In this document: in pieces, positions 1 through 6,858 of the stretch | Position numbering within the stretch: position 1 is the first letter of the stretch | How the letters are laid out: the number at the start of each line of letters is the position of its first letter | Origin: an uncultured Coriobacteriaceae bacterium | Lineage (GTDB): Bacteria; Actinomycetota; Coriobacteriia; Coriobacteriales; Eggerthellaceae | Direction of reading: 5' to 3' | DNA length: 64,000 nt | Assembly: GCA_937937585.1 (NCBI GenBank) | Contig: CALDCB010000015.1 | Coordinates: forward strand, 1-64,000 | Notes under the pieces: generated by a model | The model's input: the letters and a program-made list of their open reading frames with translations, nothing else | What the model was told of the DNA's origin: nothing | The model's database searches: none | Translations under genes and position numbers: made by a program

Positions 1-658
1 TAACGGCCGTTGGGCTCTTTTGGCGCCAGCCCTTCTCGACCCGCACGCCACTCATTCGTCGGCGGAGCGGCAGGAAGCATGGCGTTCAAGCCCGTCTCGT
101 CTTGCGTCATGAAGGTGTGCGTCAATTCCGGCGTCACGTTCTTCGGCCTCGTCGAGCAAGACTACGAGGTTCCCAAGCACCTGCTTTCGATGCTCGGCAT
201 CAAAGGGGCGAGCATTAAGACGGCGAGGGTAAAGACGGCCGCCGTTTCGACGGCGGCCCGGCTCTCTGCGCCATCCGTGAAAACGGCGTGCCTGCACGCC
301 GCAGACGTCGTCTTCTTTGAACGAGGGCTCGTCGGCGTCAGCAAGGTTGCATATTCGTAGGGCGATGCCGGTGCGCATGAAACGACCTGCGGTTTCGCGA
401 ATCAATCGAGCCATTCCCGAACCCGCGAATAAGGGGTTGATTCGCACATCGGACACTTAAGACTTCGCGAACAGAATGCATGCGCTACAATGCAAACCAG
501 TTAGCCCCGGTACGACCGCTGATGCAAGTCGCCGGGGCTCACTTGCTTCAGCAGGCAAGTTGCCCCTACGGAACACGTCGATAATCGGCGGGGGCATGCT
601 GCACCTCGGAATCTCCAGTGCCAGAAACCGCACTCGCGTTATCGCGCCCTTTCGCCTC
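1..658. other. Region without a confident gene
   Basis: No recognisable gene. A minus-strand open frame at 52-456 (GTG start) has fairly GC-rich third positions, but no family was recognised and its first codons lie inside a dispersed repeat (387-445), so I do not call it. On the plus strand two adjacent hairpins are visible: 503-510 pairs perfectly with 532-539 (8 bp), and 541-546 with 555-560 (6 bp). A TACAAT box lies at 486-491, so a short structured transcript is possible. There is no U-run after the hairpins. Confidence 0.4.
387..445 (+). repeat. Dispersed repeat, copy A
   Basis: About 59 bases resembling 6557-6616. Both copies begin CTGCGGTTTCGCGAATCAA, share a central CATTCCC and CGCGAAT, and end GATTCGC. 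The GCGAATC and GATTCGC words inside each copy are inverted, so a transcript could fold. Function unknown. Confidence 0.6.
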
Positions 659-686
659 TTGACAGGTTGCTGCAGCTCTATATAAA
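659..686 (+). promoter_or_regulatory. Sigma70-type promoter of the GntR-ABC operon
   Basis: TTGACA at 659-664 and TATAAA at 681-686 with a 16-base spacer, about 60 bases upstream of the GntR start codon and oriented towards it. Confidence 0.7.
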
Positions 687-718
687 CTGTATTAGCATAC
701 ATAGTACAGTTAATACAG
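686..718 (+). promoter_or_regulatory. Inverted-repeat operator, probably GntR autoregulation
   Basis: CTGTATTA at 687-694 is a perfect inverted repeat of TAATACAG at 711-718. A second pair, ACTGTA 686-691 and TACAGT 705-710, overlaps it. The site starts at the -10 box and covers the likely transcription start, where a repressor would block transcription. YtrA-type GntR proteins commonly bind such sites in front of their own ABC operon; assigning it to this regulator is inference. Confidence 0.55.
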
Positions 719-746
719 ATCGAACACCGAAAGGAGGTCTTGCCCC

Positions 747-1112
747 ATGATTGCCGTTGATTACCGCGACCAACGACCGCTTTATGAGCAGGTGCGCGAT
801 GCGTATCGACGCCAAATCCTTGCCGGTTTGCTTGAACCAGGCACTGAAATGCCTTCGGTACGCAGCTTAGCCGCGCAGCTTTCCGTAAACCCCAATACCA
901 TTCAACGCGCCTATCATGCGCTTGAAGCAGATGGCTGCATCTGCTCTGTCAAAGGCAAAGGCAGCTTCGTATCGTACAACCCCGAAGCGTCTCAAGCACG
1001 AAAAAACGAACTTCTTGCCGCTTTCGACGAAACCGTGCAGGAACTTCTCTTGATAGGGGTAGACCCCGAATCTTTAATTGAACGCATAAACGGAGGTGGA
1101 AACCGTGACTGA
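747..1112 (+). CDS. GntR family regulator, YtrA-like
   Basis: Short (121 aa) GntR-type transcriptional regulator. The N-terminal winged helix-turn-helix (about residues 8-75) carries the family hallmark PSVRSLAAQLSVNPNTIQRAY. The C-terminal part is only about 45 residues, too short for a FadR or HutC effector domain and typical of the YtrA subfamily, which controls adjacent ABC transporter genes. AAAGGAGG lies 8 bases before ATG. Its last codons overlap the start of the ABC ATPase gene, so the two are translationally coupled. It probably represses its own operon through the inverted repeat upstream. Confidence 0.9.
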   Translation: MIAVDYRDQRPLYEQVRDAYRRQILAGLLEPGTEMPSVRSLAAQLSVNPNTIQRAYHALEADGCICSVKGKGSFVSYNPEASQARKNELLAAFDETVQELLLIGVDPESLIERINGGGNRD

Positions 1113-2007
1113 ATTCGCCGTACAAACGCTTCATTTAACGAAACGTTTCGATGATTTCGTTGCGCTGAACAGCGTTGATATGCATGTCCCCACAGGATCG
1201 GTCTACGGGCTGATTGGTCCAAACGGCGCAGGAAAAACCACGTTGCTGCAGCACATTGCAGGCATCTATCGCAAAGACAGCGGTGATGTGCTGGTGCTGG
1301 GGCAACCAGCGTTCGAAAACGTTGCCATCAAAGAACGCATTGCATTCGTGCCTAGCAGCTTCTACATTCCCGCGCGCGCCACACTCAAAAGCCTGGCCTC
1401 TTTGCATGAATCAATAACGCCTCGCTTTGACAGGGGTCGCTTCGAAACGCTGCTTGGCAACCTTAACCTGACCCTGACCCTGCCTTTCCGCAAGTTCTCG
1501 AAAGGCATGCAAAAGCAAGCGATGCTCCTGTTGGCGCTGGCATCGCGCCCCGACGTTTTGCTGCTGGACGAGCCAATGGACGGATTGGACCCGCTGGCAA
1601 GGAAAACGGCGTGGAGCATTGTCCTGAGCGATGTTGCAGAATTCGGCACTACCGTTATAGTGAGCAGTCACAATTTGCGTGAACTCGAAGGCGTATGCGA
1701 CCACTTGGGGATTATGGCGGAAGGCCAGATCATAAGCGAGCACGACTTGTTCTCGCTTGATAGCTCGCTGGTGAAGGTGCAGCTAGCGCTTCCCGATGGC
1801 GTGGAGCTTGCGGGCGTGGACGTGCTGCACGAAAGCGCCGAAGGACGCCTGCGCACCCTTATCGTGCGCGGCAACGCCGATCAAGTGCGCACGGCGCTTT
1901 CCGCGCTGAACCCCGTGCTGCTTGAGATTATCCCGCTGTCGCTGGAAGAGCTGTTCCTGTATGAACTGAACGAGGTGAGCCCCCATGTCAAGAATATCGT
2001 TTTGTAA
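1105..2007 (+). CDS. ABC transporter ATP-binding protein
   Basis: Cytoplasmic ATPase of an ABC-2-type transporter, about 300 aa. Walker A GPNGAGKTT is near residue 40, the signature-like FSKGMQKQ near 135 and Walker B VLLLDEP near 155, followed by an H-loop SSHN. The C-terminal third is a small accessory region typical of YtrB/CcmA-like ATPases. I chose GTG at 1105 because GGAGGT at 1092-1097 is ideally spaced; an in-frame GTG at 1096 overlaps that site. The gene overlaps the GntR gene by 8 bases and the permease gene by 23. The substrate cannot be told from sequence; cell-envelope stress export is common for this arrangement. Confidence 0.9.
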   Translation: MTEFAVQTLHLTKRFDDFVALNSVDMHVPTGSVYGLIGPNGAGKTTLLQHIAGIYRKDSGDVLVLGQPAFENVAIKERIAFVPSSFYIPARATLKSLASLHESITPRFDRGRFETLLGNLNLTLTLPFRKFSKGMQKQAMLLLALASRPDVLLLDEPMDGLDPLARKTAWSIVLSDVAEFGTTVIVSSHNLRELEGVCDHLGIMAEGQIISEHDLFSLDSSLVKVQLALPDGVELAGVDVLHESAEGRLRTLIVRGNADQVRTALSALNPVLLEIIPLSLEELFLYELNEVSPHVKNIVL

Positions 2008-3925
2008 TTTCGCTCTAGCAAAAGAGCTGTTCAAGCGAAATTGGTACGTGAGCGCTCTGTACCTTTTGGGATGGCTTCTAACGCTCGTGCCCACTATTTC
2101 CCGCATGCGCTACACCGTTTACACGTACAGCCTGGACCCAACGAACAGCCTTTCAAGTTATCTTCCCTTGTTCCTAACGTTTTCAGCATTCTTCACGCTG
2201 GCGTACTGCGTGGTTGCCACCTGCGTGAACTGCGATTACCTGTTCAAGCCGGAAAGTGCGCGGTTTTACGGGGCAGGCGCGGTGCGCAGGTCAACGCTGC
2301 TGCTCACGAGCTTTGTTGTTACCGTTTTGCCCGGCCTTGCAGTAAATGTGATTACGGGCTTGCTTTTCACGTTCGCGGAGGCATCGGCATGCTTCGAACT
2401 TTGCCTGGGCCCCACACTCATAGCGTCGGGCTGCCTGCTTGTTATCATTCACAGCGGCTTGTGCCTGCTCTGTGCGGCGCTTTCGAGCTCGCGCTTGGTG
2501 TTCATCATTGTCACGCTTATGCTGCACGGCTATGCTTGCGTTGTTGATTTCGGCTTCAAAACCGCCGCTGCCCTGTTCTCATACGGCGTCACCGGCAACC
2601 TGGAACCGTCAAATATCGCCTTGCTCTTCTCGCCCATGGCGCAAATGGAAACACAGTTCATGATGCCAACCCGGTATGACATTTGGGGCATGCTTGCTGC
2701 CTACGCAATTGTTGCTGTGGTTGCCGTTGCCGTAGCCTGCGCGCTCTTCAAGTACCGCCGCGTGGAAGAAGTGGGCGAAGGCGTTGCGTTCAAAAAGCTG
2801 CGCCCTGCGTTCAGCATTATGTTCAGCATTGCGTTCGGACTGGGGTTTGCCCTGGTTGGATGCACGTTTACCGATTACGACGGCAGTGCGGCTCAGCAGG
2901 CGAATAATCTTGGCCTTATGGGCGCGCTCATCGGCTTCTACCTTTTGGGTGCGCTGGGATCTTACACAGTTCTGGAAAGCATCATGGCAAAATCGACACG
3001 CGTTATCAAGCGGCGCCTTCCCGGCTTGGCGCTGGTAGCACTGCTGTGCGTTGGCGTGAGCGCAGGTGCTTATGGAGTAGCCAGCTGCGAATCGAAATAT
3101 GTTCCCGCCGAATCCGACATCGAGAGCGTCTTTATAGACGGCCTAGATTTTGCCGCAGACAGCCCTGAAAGCATAAAAAACGTCACTGACCTGCACCAAT
3201 TGATTATCGATGAACACGAATCTCCCACACAGAAAGGTTTGCCATCGGCAAGTGCCACATACAGCGGCAAGTACATATACGAAGGGACCACCCGTCTTGA
3301 TGCCTCGTATTACTACCGTTCCTACGTAAGCTTCAATTACGAAATGAAAAACGGTGACGTGATCAGACGCGGTTACGACATATCCCTGATCAAAGACGAG
3401 CTAGAAGATCCTGCGTCATTCTCAAGCAGGATTGCCTCCTTTGCATCAAGCGATACAGCGCGGGCAAACCGCATTGATCGGCTTTACGATTTGGCGAACG
3501 CCCGCCCCACCGCTACCGTGGGAAGCATCAACCTTTACCACGGAAAGTATGGAGGTATTGAAGTCCTTGAGGACGAAATCACGCAAACCGACGATGCATC
3601 CGGAAGCCTTGATGTGACTCTGACCGGCAACGTGCTCAAGGAGCTTCTGGACGCCGGCATGGCAAACGAGCTGCTAACCAGCGCTGCTCATGATCCGAGC
3701 CTTGCCGTGTGGGCGCAGGGAAAGGACAACGCAGAGTACTGGGAAAACGTTATTGGATACCTGAACCCCGGAGTTTACGCGTATGACCGATACGGCGAAG
3801 GCGCCATCGACAAGTTCCAGATTTACAGCGCCGTGAACCTCTCGTTCCAGGAAACGCCGAAAACCCTTGAATGGATTGCACAGCACTACCGCATTGATCT
3901 TTCGGAAGCGATGCAACAGCAGTAG
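1985..3925 (+). CDS. ABC-2-type permease with large C-terminal extracytoplasmic domain
   Basis: 646-residue membrane partner of the preceding ATPase. About six hydrophobic segments lie in residues 15-260, two more near 280-345, and one near 345-370. Then comes a soluble domain of about 270 residues (from near 375), presumably outside the membrane, resembling the C-terminal region of permeases annotated DUF6449. The start follows GAGGTGA inside the end of the ATPase gene, so the three genes form one operon. Convergent with the XdhC-like gene downstream. Substrate unknown. Confidence 0.75.
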   Translation: MSRISFCNFALAKELFKRNWYVSALYLLGWLLTLVPTISRMRYTVYTYSLDPTNSLSSYLPLFLTFSAFFTLAYCVVATCVNCDYLFKPESARFYGAGAVRRSTLLLTSFVVTVLPGLAVNVITGLLFTFAEASACFELCLGPTLIASGCLLVIIHSGLCLLCAALSSSRLVFIIVTLMLHGYACVVDFGFKTAAALFSYGVTGNLEPSNIALLFSPMAQMETQFMMPTRYDIWGMLAAYAIVAVVAVAVACALFKYRRVEEVGEGVAFKKLRPAFSIMFSIAFGLGFALVGCTFTDYDGSAAQQANNLGLMGALIGFYLLGALGSYTVLESIMAKSTRVIKRRLPGLALVALLCVGVSAGAYGVASCESKYVPAESDIESVFIDGLDFAADSPESIKNVTDLHQLIIDEHESPTQKGLPSASATYSGKYIYEGTTRLDASYYYRSYVSFNYEMKNGDVIRRGYDISLIKDELEDPASFSSRIASFASSDTARANRIDRLYDLANARPTATVGSINLYHGKYGGIEVLEDEITQTDDASGSLDVTLTGNVLKELLDAGMANELLTSAAHDPSLAVWAQGKDNAEYWENVIGYLNPGVYAYDRYGEGAIDKFQIYSAVNLSFQETPKTLEWIAQHYRIDLSEAMQQQ

Positions 3926-4042
3926 AATTCGCGTCGGGCGCTGAGGCGGGCGGCAACCGAGTAACAAGGCAGCGCGTGCCGCATCTGCTCCCGCAAAAAT
4001 CGCTTCGGCGTCGCACGAAGAAGCACGGCGTCGCACGGGGTG

Positions 4043-4852
4043 TCAGCGCCCGCAAAATCGCCCTGTCGCCGTTCGCTTTCGAATCGAAGTTCTTGCAAAA
4101 GCCACCTTGTCACCGCACAGAAAACGTCCCGCATACTCACAGGTGCGGGGCGTTGTTGTTTTCTTCGCTTTGGAAAGAACGCTTAGTCCAAATGGCTTTC
4201 GTGCTGCGCGCGCCGCATCGCTATAGTTTTCTTTGTAGCGCACGTCAATAAGCTCCGCAACAATAGAAACAGCCAGTTCAGCAGGAGTTTTTGCGCCAAA
4301 CTTCAAACCGATGGGCCGCTTGATGCGTGCCCAGCCCTCTTCGGTTGCACCCAGGCCAATGACCAGGTCATGAACTGTTTCGTTCTTGCCCTTGCAGCCC
4401 ATCATGCCCACATAATGCGCATTGCACACCACGCCCCACGCACAGCTTTGCGGGTCATACATATGGCCGCGCGTGAGCACGCACACGTAATCGGCGGAAT
4501 CGGCAGCATATTTCTGCAAGTCATCGAAGTTACCACCCTCGAACAAAATACGCTGTACGCCCGGGAAGCGCTCTTCGTTCAAGAATGCGGGATCGTAATC
4601 GGCAACCGTCACAAGAAAGCCCAGATGGGTTGCGAGTTTCGCCACTTCGCAGGCAACATCTGAAGCACCCAACAGCCAAACGCGTTTTGCCTCGAACAGC
4701 GGCGTGGCTTGCCAAATCAGGCCATCGAACTGCTCGTTATGCATGGCGGGCCCACGCGTTACATCTTTCATCTGCCTCAAATCGCGACCCGAATATTCAT
4801 GCGCGCACACAATTTCCTTCGCATCATTGGCGAAGAATATGAACGACAACAT
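4043..4852 (-). CDS. XdhC/CoxI-like molybdenum-hydroxylase maturation protein
   Basis: 269 aa. The core is the C-terminal Rossmann-type domain of XdhC proteins (VWLLGASDVACEVAKLATHLGF near residues 58-79, then a GGNFDDL and a VGMMGCKGK segment), the family that helps load sulfurated molybdenum cofactor into hydroxylases. The N-terminal XdhC_CoxI part is short. No molybdenum hydroxylase gene lies nearby. The last roughly 40 residues are basic, family-unlike and cross a terminator-like hairpin, so the original stop may have been lost. The ATG lacks a clear ribosome-binding site. Confidence 0.65.
   Translation of the reverse strand: MLSFIFFANDAKEIVCAHEYSGRDLRQMKDVTRGPAMHNEQFDGLIWQATPLFEAKRVWLLGASDVACEVAKLATHLGFLVTVADYDPAFLNEERFPGVQRILFEGGNFDDLQKYAADSADYVCVLTRGHMYDPQSCAWGVVCNAHYVGMMGCKGKNETVHDLVIGLGATEEGWARIKRPIGLKFGAKTPAELAVSIVAELIDVRYKENYSDAARAARKPFGLSVLSKAKKTTTPRTCEYAGRFLCGDKVAFARTSIRKRTATGRFCGR
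4128..4164 (+). terminator. Putative bidirectional terminator
   Basis: CCCGCA 4128-4133 pairs with TGCGGG 4144-4149. On the plus strand a T-rich stretch follows (4153-4164); on the minus strand TTTTCTG follows. It could end both the permease operon and the XdhC-like transcript, but on the minus strand it lies inside the last codons of the XdhC-like frame. Confidence 0.45.
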
Positions 4853-4902
4853 TGCATAAAGAATGACATGGACAATGGCAGTGCGTGTGCAATCAGAAAT
4901 CT

Positions 4903-4965
4903 ATAACAACGCCCGCATACGGGTAGCTGGGCAGCAGCTACCCGAGTAGCGGCGTTCTTTTTCTC
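4903..4965 (+). terminator. Long stem-loop with U-run upstream of the XdhC-like gene
   Basis: GGGTAGCTG 4921-4929 pairs perfectly with CAGCTACCC 4935-4943. The stem extends outward, with an internal loop, through AACGC and GCGTT, followed by CTTTTTCT on the plus strand. It reads as a plus-strand intrinsic terminator. On the minus strand the same hairpin would sit in the 5' leader of the XdhC-like gene. Confidence 0.45.
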
Positions 4966-4976
4966 AGGGCCAGAAC

Positions 4977-5066
4977 GGGAAAACCCTTGCGTGGATAATC
5001 CACGTGTGGCAAATCCCCATAGGGAAAATCCCGCACAACGAAATACCCATGGAATCAAATATCAAT
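4977..5066 (+). repeat. Degenerate 15-base tandem palindromic repeats
   Basis: Six consecutive 15-base units start at 4977, 4992, 5007, 5022, 5037 and 5052. Each centres on an A/T-rich core flanked by G and C, several being small palindromes (GGGAAAACCC-like, TGGATAATCCA, GGGAAAATCCC). Units decay towards the right. The array ends just before a promoter-like extended -10 box that precedes abiF. It could be a cooperative protein-binding site or the worn remains of a repeated antitoxin-type RNA. Confidence 0.6.
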
Positions 5067-5080
5067 CTACCAATCAAACT

Positions 5081-5089
5081 TGATATGAT
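5081..5089 (+). promoter_or_regulatory. Extended -10 promoter box
   Basis: TGATATGAT: a TGN extension directly before TATGAT (5084-5089). No good -35. It would start an RNA near 5096 that ends at the strong terminator at 5213-5239. Confidence 0.4.
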
Positions 5090-5095
5090 GGGAAA

Positions 5096-5240
5096 ATGTT
5101 CAAAGTCCTGCATTTTTGAAAATACGCAAGAAATTTTCATTGCGGGAATCCTTGCATGGTCGGCTTAAATCTGGCATAAGAATCTTGGTGGCTTTCTCGG
5201 CTACCTCCAAGTGCCGGGGGCTTATCCCCCCGGCTTTTTC
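5096..5240 (+). ncRNA. Candidate abiF-associated small RNA (long form)
   Basis: About 145 bases between an extended -10 box and a strong intrinsic terminator, with no convincing ORF. Near its 5' end GAAAAT 5118-5123 can pair with ATTTTC 5133-5138, while CGCAA 5125-5129 can pair with TTGCG 5140-5144. The pairs are interleaved, as in an H-type pseudoknot. A further stem joins CTTGG 5184-5188 with CCAAG 5207-5211. The terminator stem is GCCGGGGG 5213-5220 with CCCCCGGC 5227-5234, then five Ts. Structured RNAs upstream of abiF genes are known (Rfam abiF RNA motif); whether this one matches that model needs a covariance search. Its 3' end is nearly identical to the RNA before the DUF3800 gene. Confidence 0.5.
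5213..5240 (+). terminator. Intrinsic terminator upstream of abiF
   Basis: Perfect 8-bp GC stem (5213-5220 with 5227-5234), six-base loop and TTTTTC. It lies about 190 bases before the abiF start, so it ends a separate upstream transcript. Confidence 0.8.
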
Positions 5241-5331
5241 TAGATCATTTATTGGCGTGCGGCCTGCGGGCCAGCTCGCCGTTCCGGCGCGCTTGTCATG
5301 CGAAATAAAGGCATCCTCTAATCTTCGCGCC

Positions 5332-5360
5332 TTGACTCGATACTGCGAGCTAGGTACAAT
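5332..5360 (+). promoter_or_regulatory. Sigma70-type promoter before abiF
   Basis: TTGACT 5332-5337 and TACAAT 5355-5360 with a 17-base spacer. Transcription would start near 5367, immediately before the pseudoknot-capable segment and 66 bases before abiF. Confidence 0.65.
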
Positions 5361-5416
5361 ATGCGTTGCTAAAGCTGGAAAGCCTCTCTTTGATGCGCAA
5401 CTCCAGCTCTTTTTAT
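5361..5416 (+). ncRNA. Candidate short structured RNA / abiF leader
   Basis: Downstream of the TTGACT-TACAAT promoter, GTTGC 5365-5369 can pair with GCAAC 5397-5401, and AGCTGGA 5373-5379 with TCCAGCT 5402-5408. The two stems interleave (pseudoknot order), and five Ts (5410-5414) follow at once. Transcription could stop there to give an RNA of about 50 bases, or read through into abiF 18 bases later. It is an alternative or second RNA partner of AbiF. I cannot tell from sequence alone which candidate is functional. Confidence 0.45.
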
Positions 5417-5432
5417 ATCCAGAGGGTGAAAC

Positions 5433-6302
5433 ATGAAATACGCCAAGAAGTGGATTTCCATAGATGACCAAGTCGATCTGCTGACGAGGGGCAAGGGTCT
5501 CGGATGCAGTAACGTCGATGATCTCAAAAGATCCTTGGAGACCATCGGCTACTACAGGCTCTCTGCATATTGGTTCCCGTACAAGACCTCCTCGGGCGAC
5601 GGCAAGACGGTCTTCCGCGAAGGCACTACCTTCGACGAGATAATGCGGACTTACGAATTCGACAGAAGGCTGCGCCTCCTGATGTTCGAGGCGGTCGCGA
5701 GAATCGAGGTGTTCCTGAGAAGCCGGCTTGCCTATTTCGCCGCGAAGGAAGACGGGGCGTTCGGGTATCCCGATTCCGCAAGGACCAAGCTATCCCGGGA
5801 GTACTCAGCCGCGAAGAAGAGCGAGCAGTACATCAAGCACTTCGCGAATACGTATGGCGACGAGCACGACCTTCCTCCCTACTGGATGATGGTGGAGTGC
5901 GCCACCATGGGCACGCTCGAGCCCTTGTTCTCGAAGGTTTCGCCGAGCACGAGAACCGCGGTAGCCTCGGATCTTGGCGTGAAGGTCCCCGTATTCAAGA
6001 ACTGGCTTTCCGTCCTTCGCGTCACCAGGAACGCATGCTGCCATCATTCCCGCGTCTGGAACAGGGAGTGGGGCGTTTGCCCCAAAATCCCGAACGCATG
6101 GAGCTGGTCCGGGGTTGCAAACGGCAGAACGTTCGCCGTCCTGTCGGTGATTTACCATCTGCTCGCAAGGATCGGCGATGCGGCCGAGCCATGGAGGGGC
6201 GAACTGGAGAGTCTATTCGAGGACTTTCGGGACATCGGTTTGGACAAGGTCGGTGTTCCAAGCGGCTGGCGCGATATGACCCCGTGGTCGCGATCGGAAT
6301 GA
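5433..6302 (+). CDS. AbiF/AbiD (Abi_2) family abortive-infection protein with HEPN motif
   Basis: 289-aa Abi_2 family protein. The family hallmark is a HEPN-type RNase motif R-x4-H; here R199 to H204 in RNACCHHSRVWNRE, with the usual trailing HHSRxWNR block. The N-terminal helices (YYRLSAYWFPY near 40-50, YEFDRRLR near 74-81) are also family-typical. Known members act in abortive infection of phage, presumably by cleaving RNA, and AbiF has been linked evolutionarily to Cas13. GAGGG lies just before ATG. The gene stands alone on the plus strand behind two promoter-like sites and two RNA candidates. No cleavage target can be inferred. Confidence 0.85.
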   Translation: MKYAKKWISIDDQVDLLTRGKGLGCSNVDDLKRSLETIGYYRLSAYWFPYKTSSGDGKTVFREGTTFDEIMRTYEFDRRLRLLMFEAVARIEVFLRSRLAYFAAKEDGAFGYPDSARTKLSREYSAAKKSEQYIKHFANTYGDEHDLPPYWMMVECATMGTLEPLFSKVSPSTRTAVASDLGVKVPVFKNWLSVLRVTRNACCHHSRVWNREWGVCPKIPNAWSWSGVANGRTFAVLSVIYHLLARIGDAAEPWRGELESLFEDFRDIGLDKVGVPSGWRDMTPWSRSE

Positions 6303-6404
6303 CCCCCAAGCGCGACATCCTCCTCGACTGGCGGTTCTGCGGTATCAGGTGAATCTTGCGTTTTGACGTGCGCGCTTTCCGCTGCTGGTGGCGCCGCCTT
6401 CGTC

Positions 6405-6460
6405 GCTCCATCCATCGCAGCAACCTTATCTGTTTTAACGTTGCTGCGATGGATGGGAGC
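6405..6460. repeat. 17-bp perfect inverted repeat
   Basis: 6408-6424 is perfectly complementary to 6440-6456 around a 15-base loop, and extends three more pairs after a one-base bulge. No T-run follows on either strand, so it is not a standard terminator. It may be a mini-element end, a cruciform or an mRNA-stabilising hairpin. Confidence 0.7.
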
Positions 6461-6556
6461 CGGAATCATCGCGCCTGCAATTATCCCCGAATCACCCCTT
6501 TCCAAGCCGCCTGCTACGAATCCTGGTGGAAAATCGGGAATGATTAAAGCCGCGAA

Positions 6557-6616
6557 CTGCGGTTTCGCGAATCAAGTGAGTCATTCCCAAAATCGCGAAT
6601 CACCGGGCTGATTCGC
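6557..6616 (+). repeat. Dispersed repeat, copy B
   Basis: About 60 bases resembling 387-445, in the same orientation, with the same CTGCGGTTTCGCGAATCAA opening and GATTCGC ending. Confidence 0.6.
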
Positions 6617-6816
6617 CCGAATTGCGCACGAATCAGCCCTTCGGCGACATGGCCTGGCACAACCTGGCACCATGCGGATTCGTTTAGTCACTGAGTGGGA
6701 GTAAGCCGATAGGGCTTTGACCTGCACTTGAGTGCCGCACTGTGCCGCTGAGTTTCGTTTCGTACGAGAGTCACGGCAAAGCCGCCAGCGACATTGGTGA
6801 GTAAATCCGATTATCG

Positions 6817-6852
6817 AGCCTCCGTTCCTATGTTGGAACGGAGGCTTTTTCT
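6817..6852 (+). terminator. Intrinsic terminator
   Basis: GCCTCCGTTCC pairs perfectly with GGAACGGAGGC around a six-base loop and is followed by TTTTTCTTT. Orientation plus. It insulates the abiF side from the convergent genes. Confidence 0.85.
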
Positions 6853-6858
6853 TTGCCT

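Larger units (their letters stand above)
6303..6858. other. Gap with inverted repeat, dispersed repeat and terminator
   Basis: No convincing gene; open frames on both strands lack starts with ribosome-binding sites and family features. It holds the long inverted repeat at 6405-6460, repeat copy B (6557-6616) and a terminator at 6817-6850. The terminator lies over 500 bases beyond abiF, so either the abiF transcript has a long tail or another short RNA ends there. Confidence 0.5.

Noticed and set aside
10..456. Overlapping plus- and minus-strand open frames at the window start
   Set aside because: No family features; the minus frame begins inside a dispersed repeat, and neither has a ribosome-binding site.
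4903..4965. Molybdenum-cofactor riboswitch before the XdhC-like gene
   Set aside because: Only one long hairpin is visible, not the multi-stem Moco layout, and its U-run is on the opposite strand.
4977..5066. CRISPR array
   Set aside because: Units are 15 bases, contiguous without spacers; no cas genes nearby.
5100..5471. Protein-coding frames on both strands in the abiF upstream region
   Set aside because: They cross promoter boxes, hairpins and a terminator; the RNA interpretation fits better.
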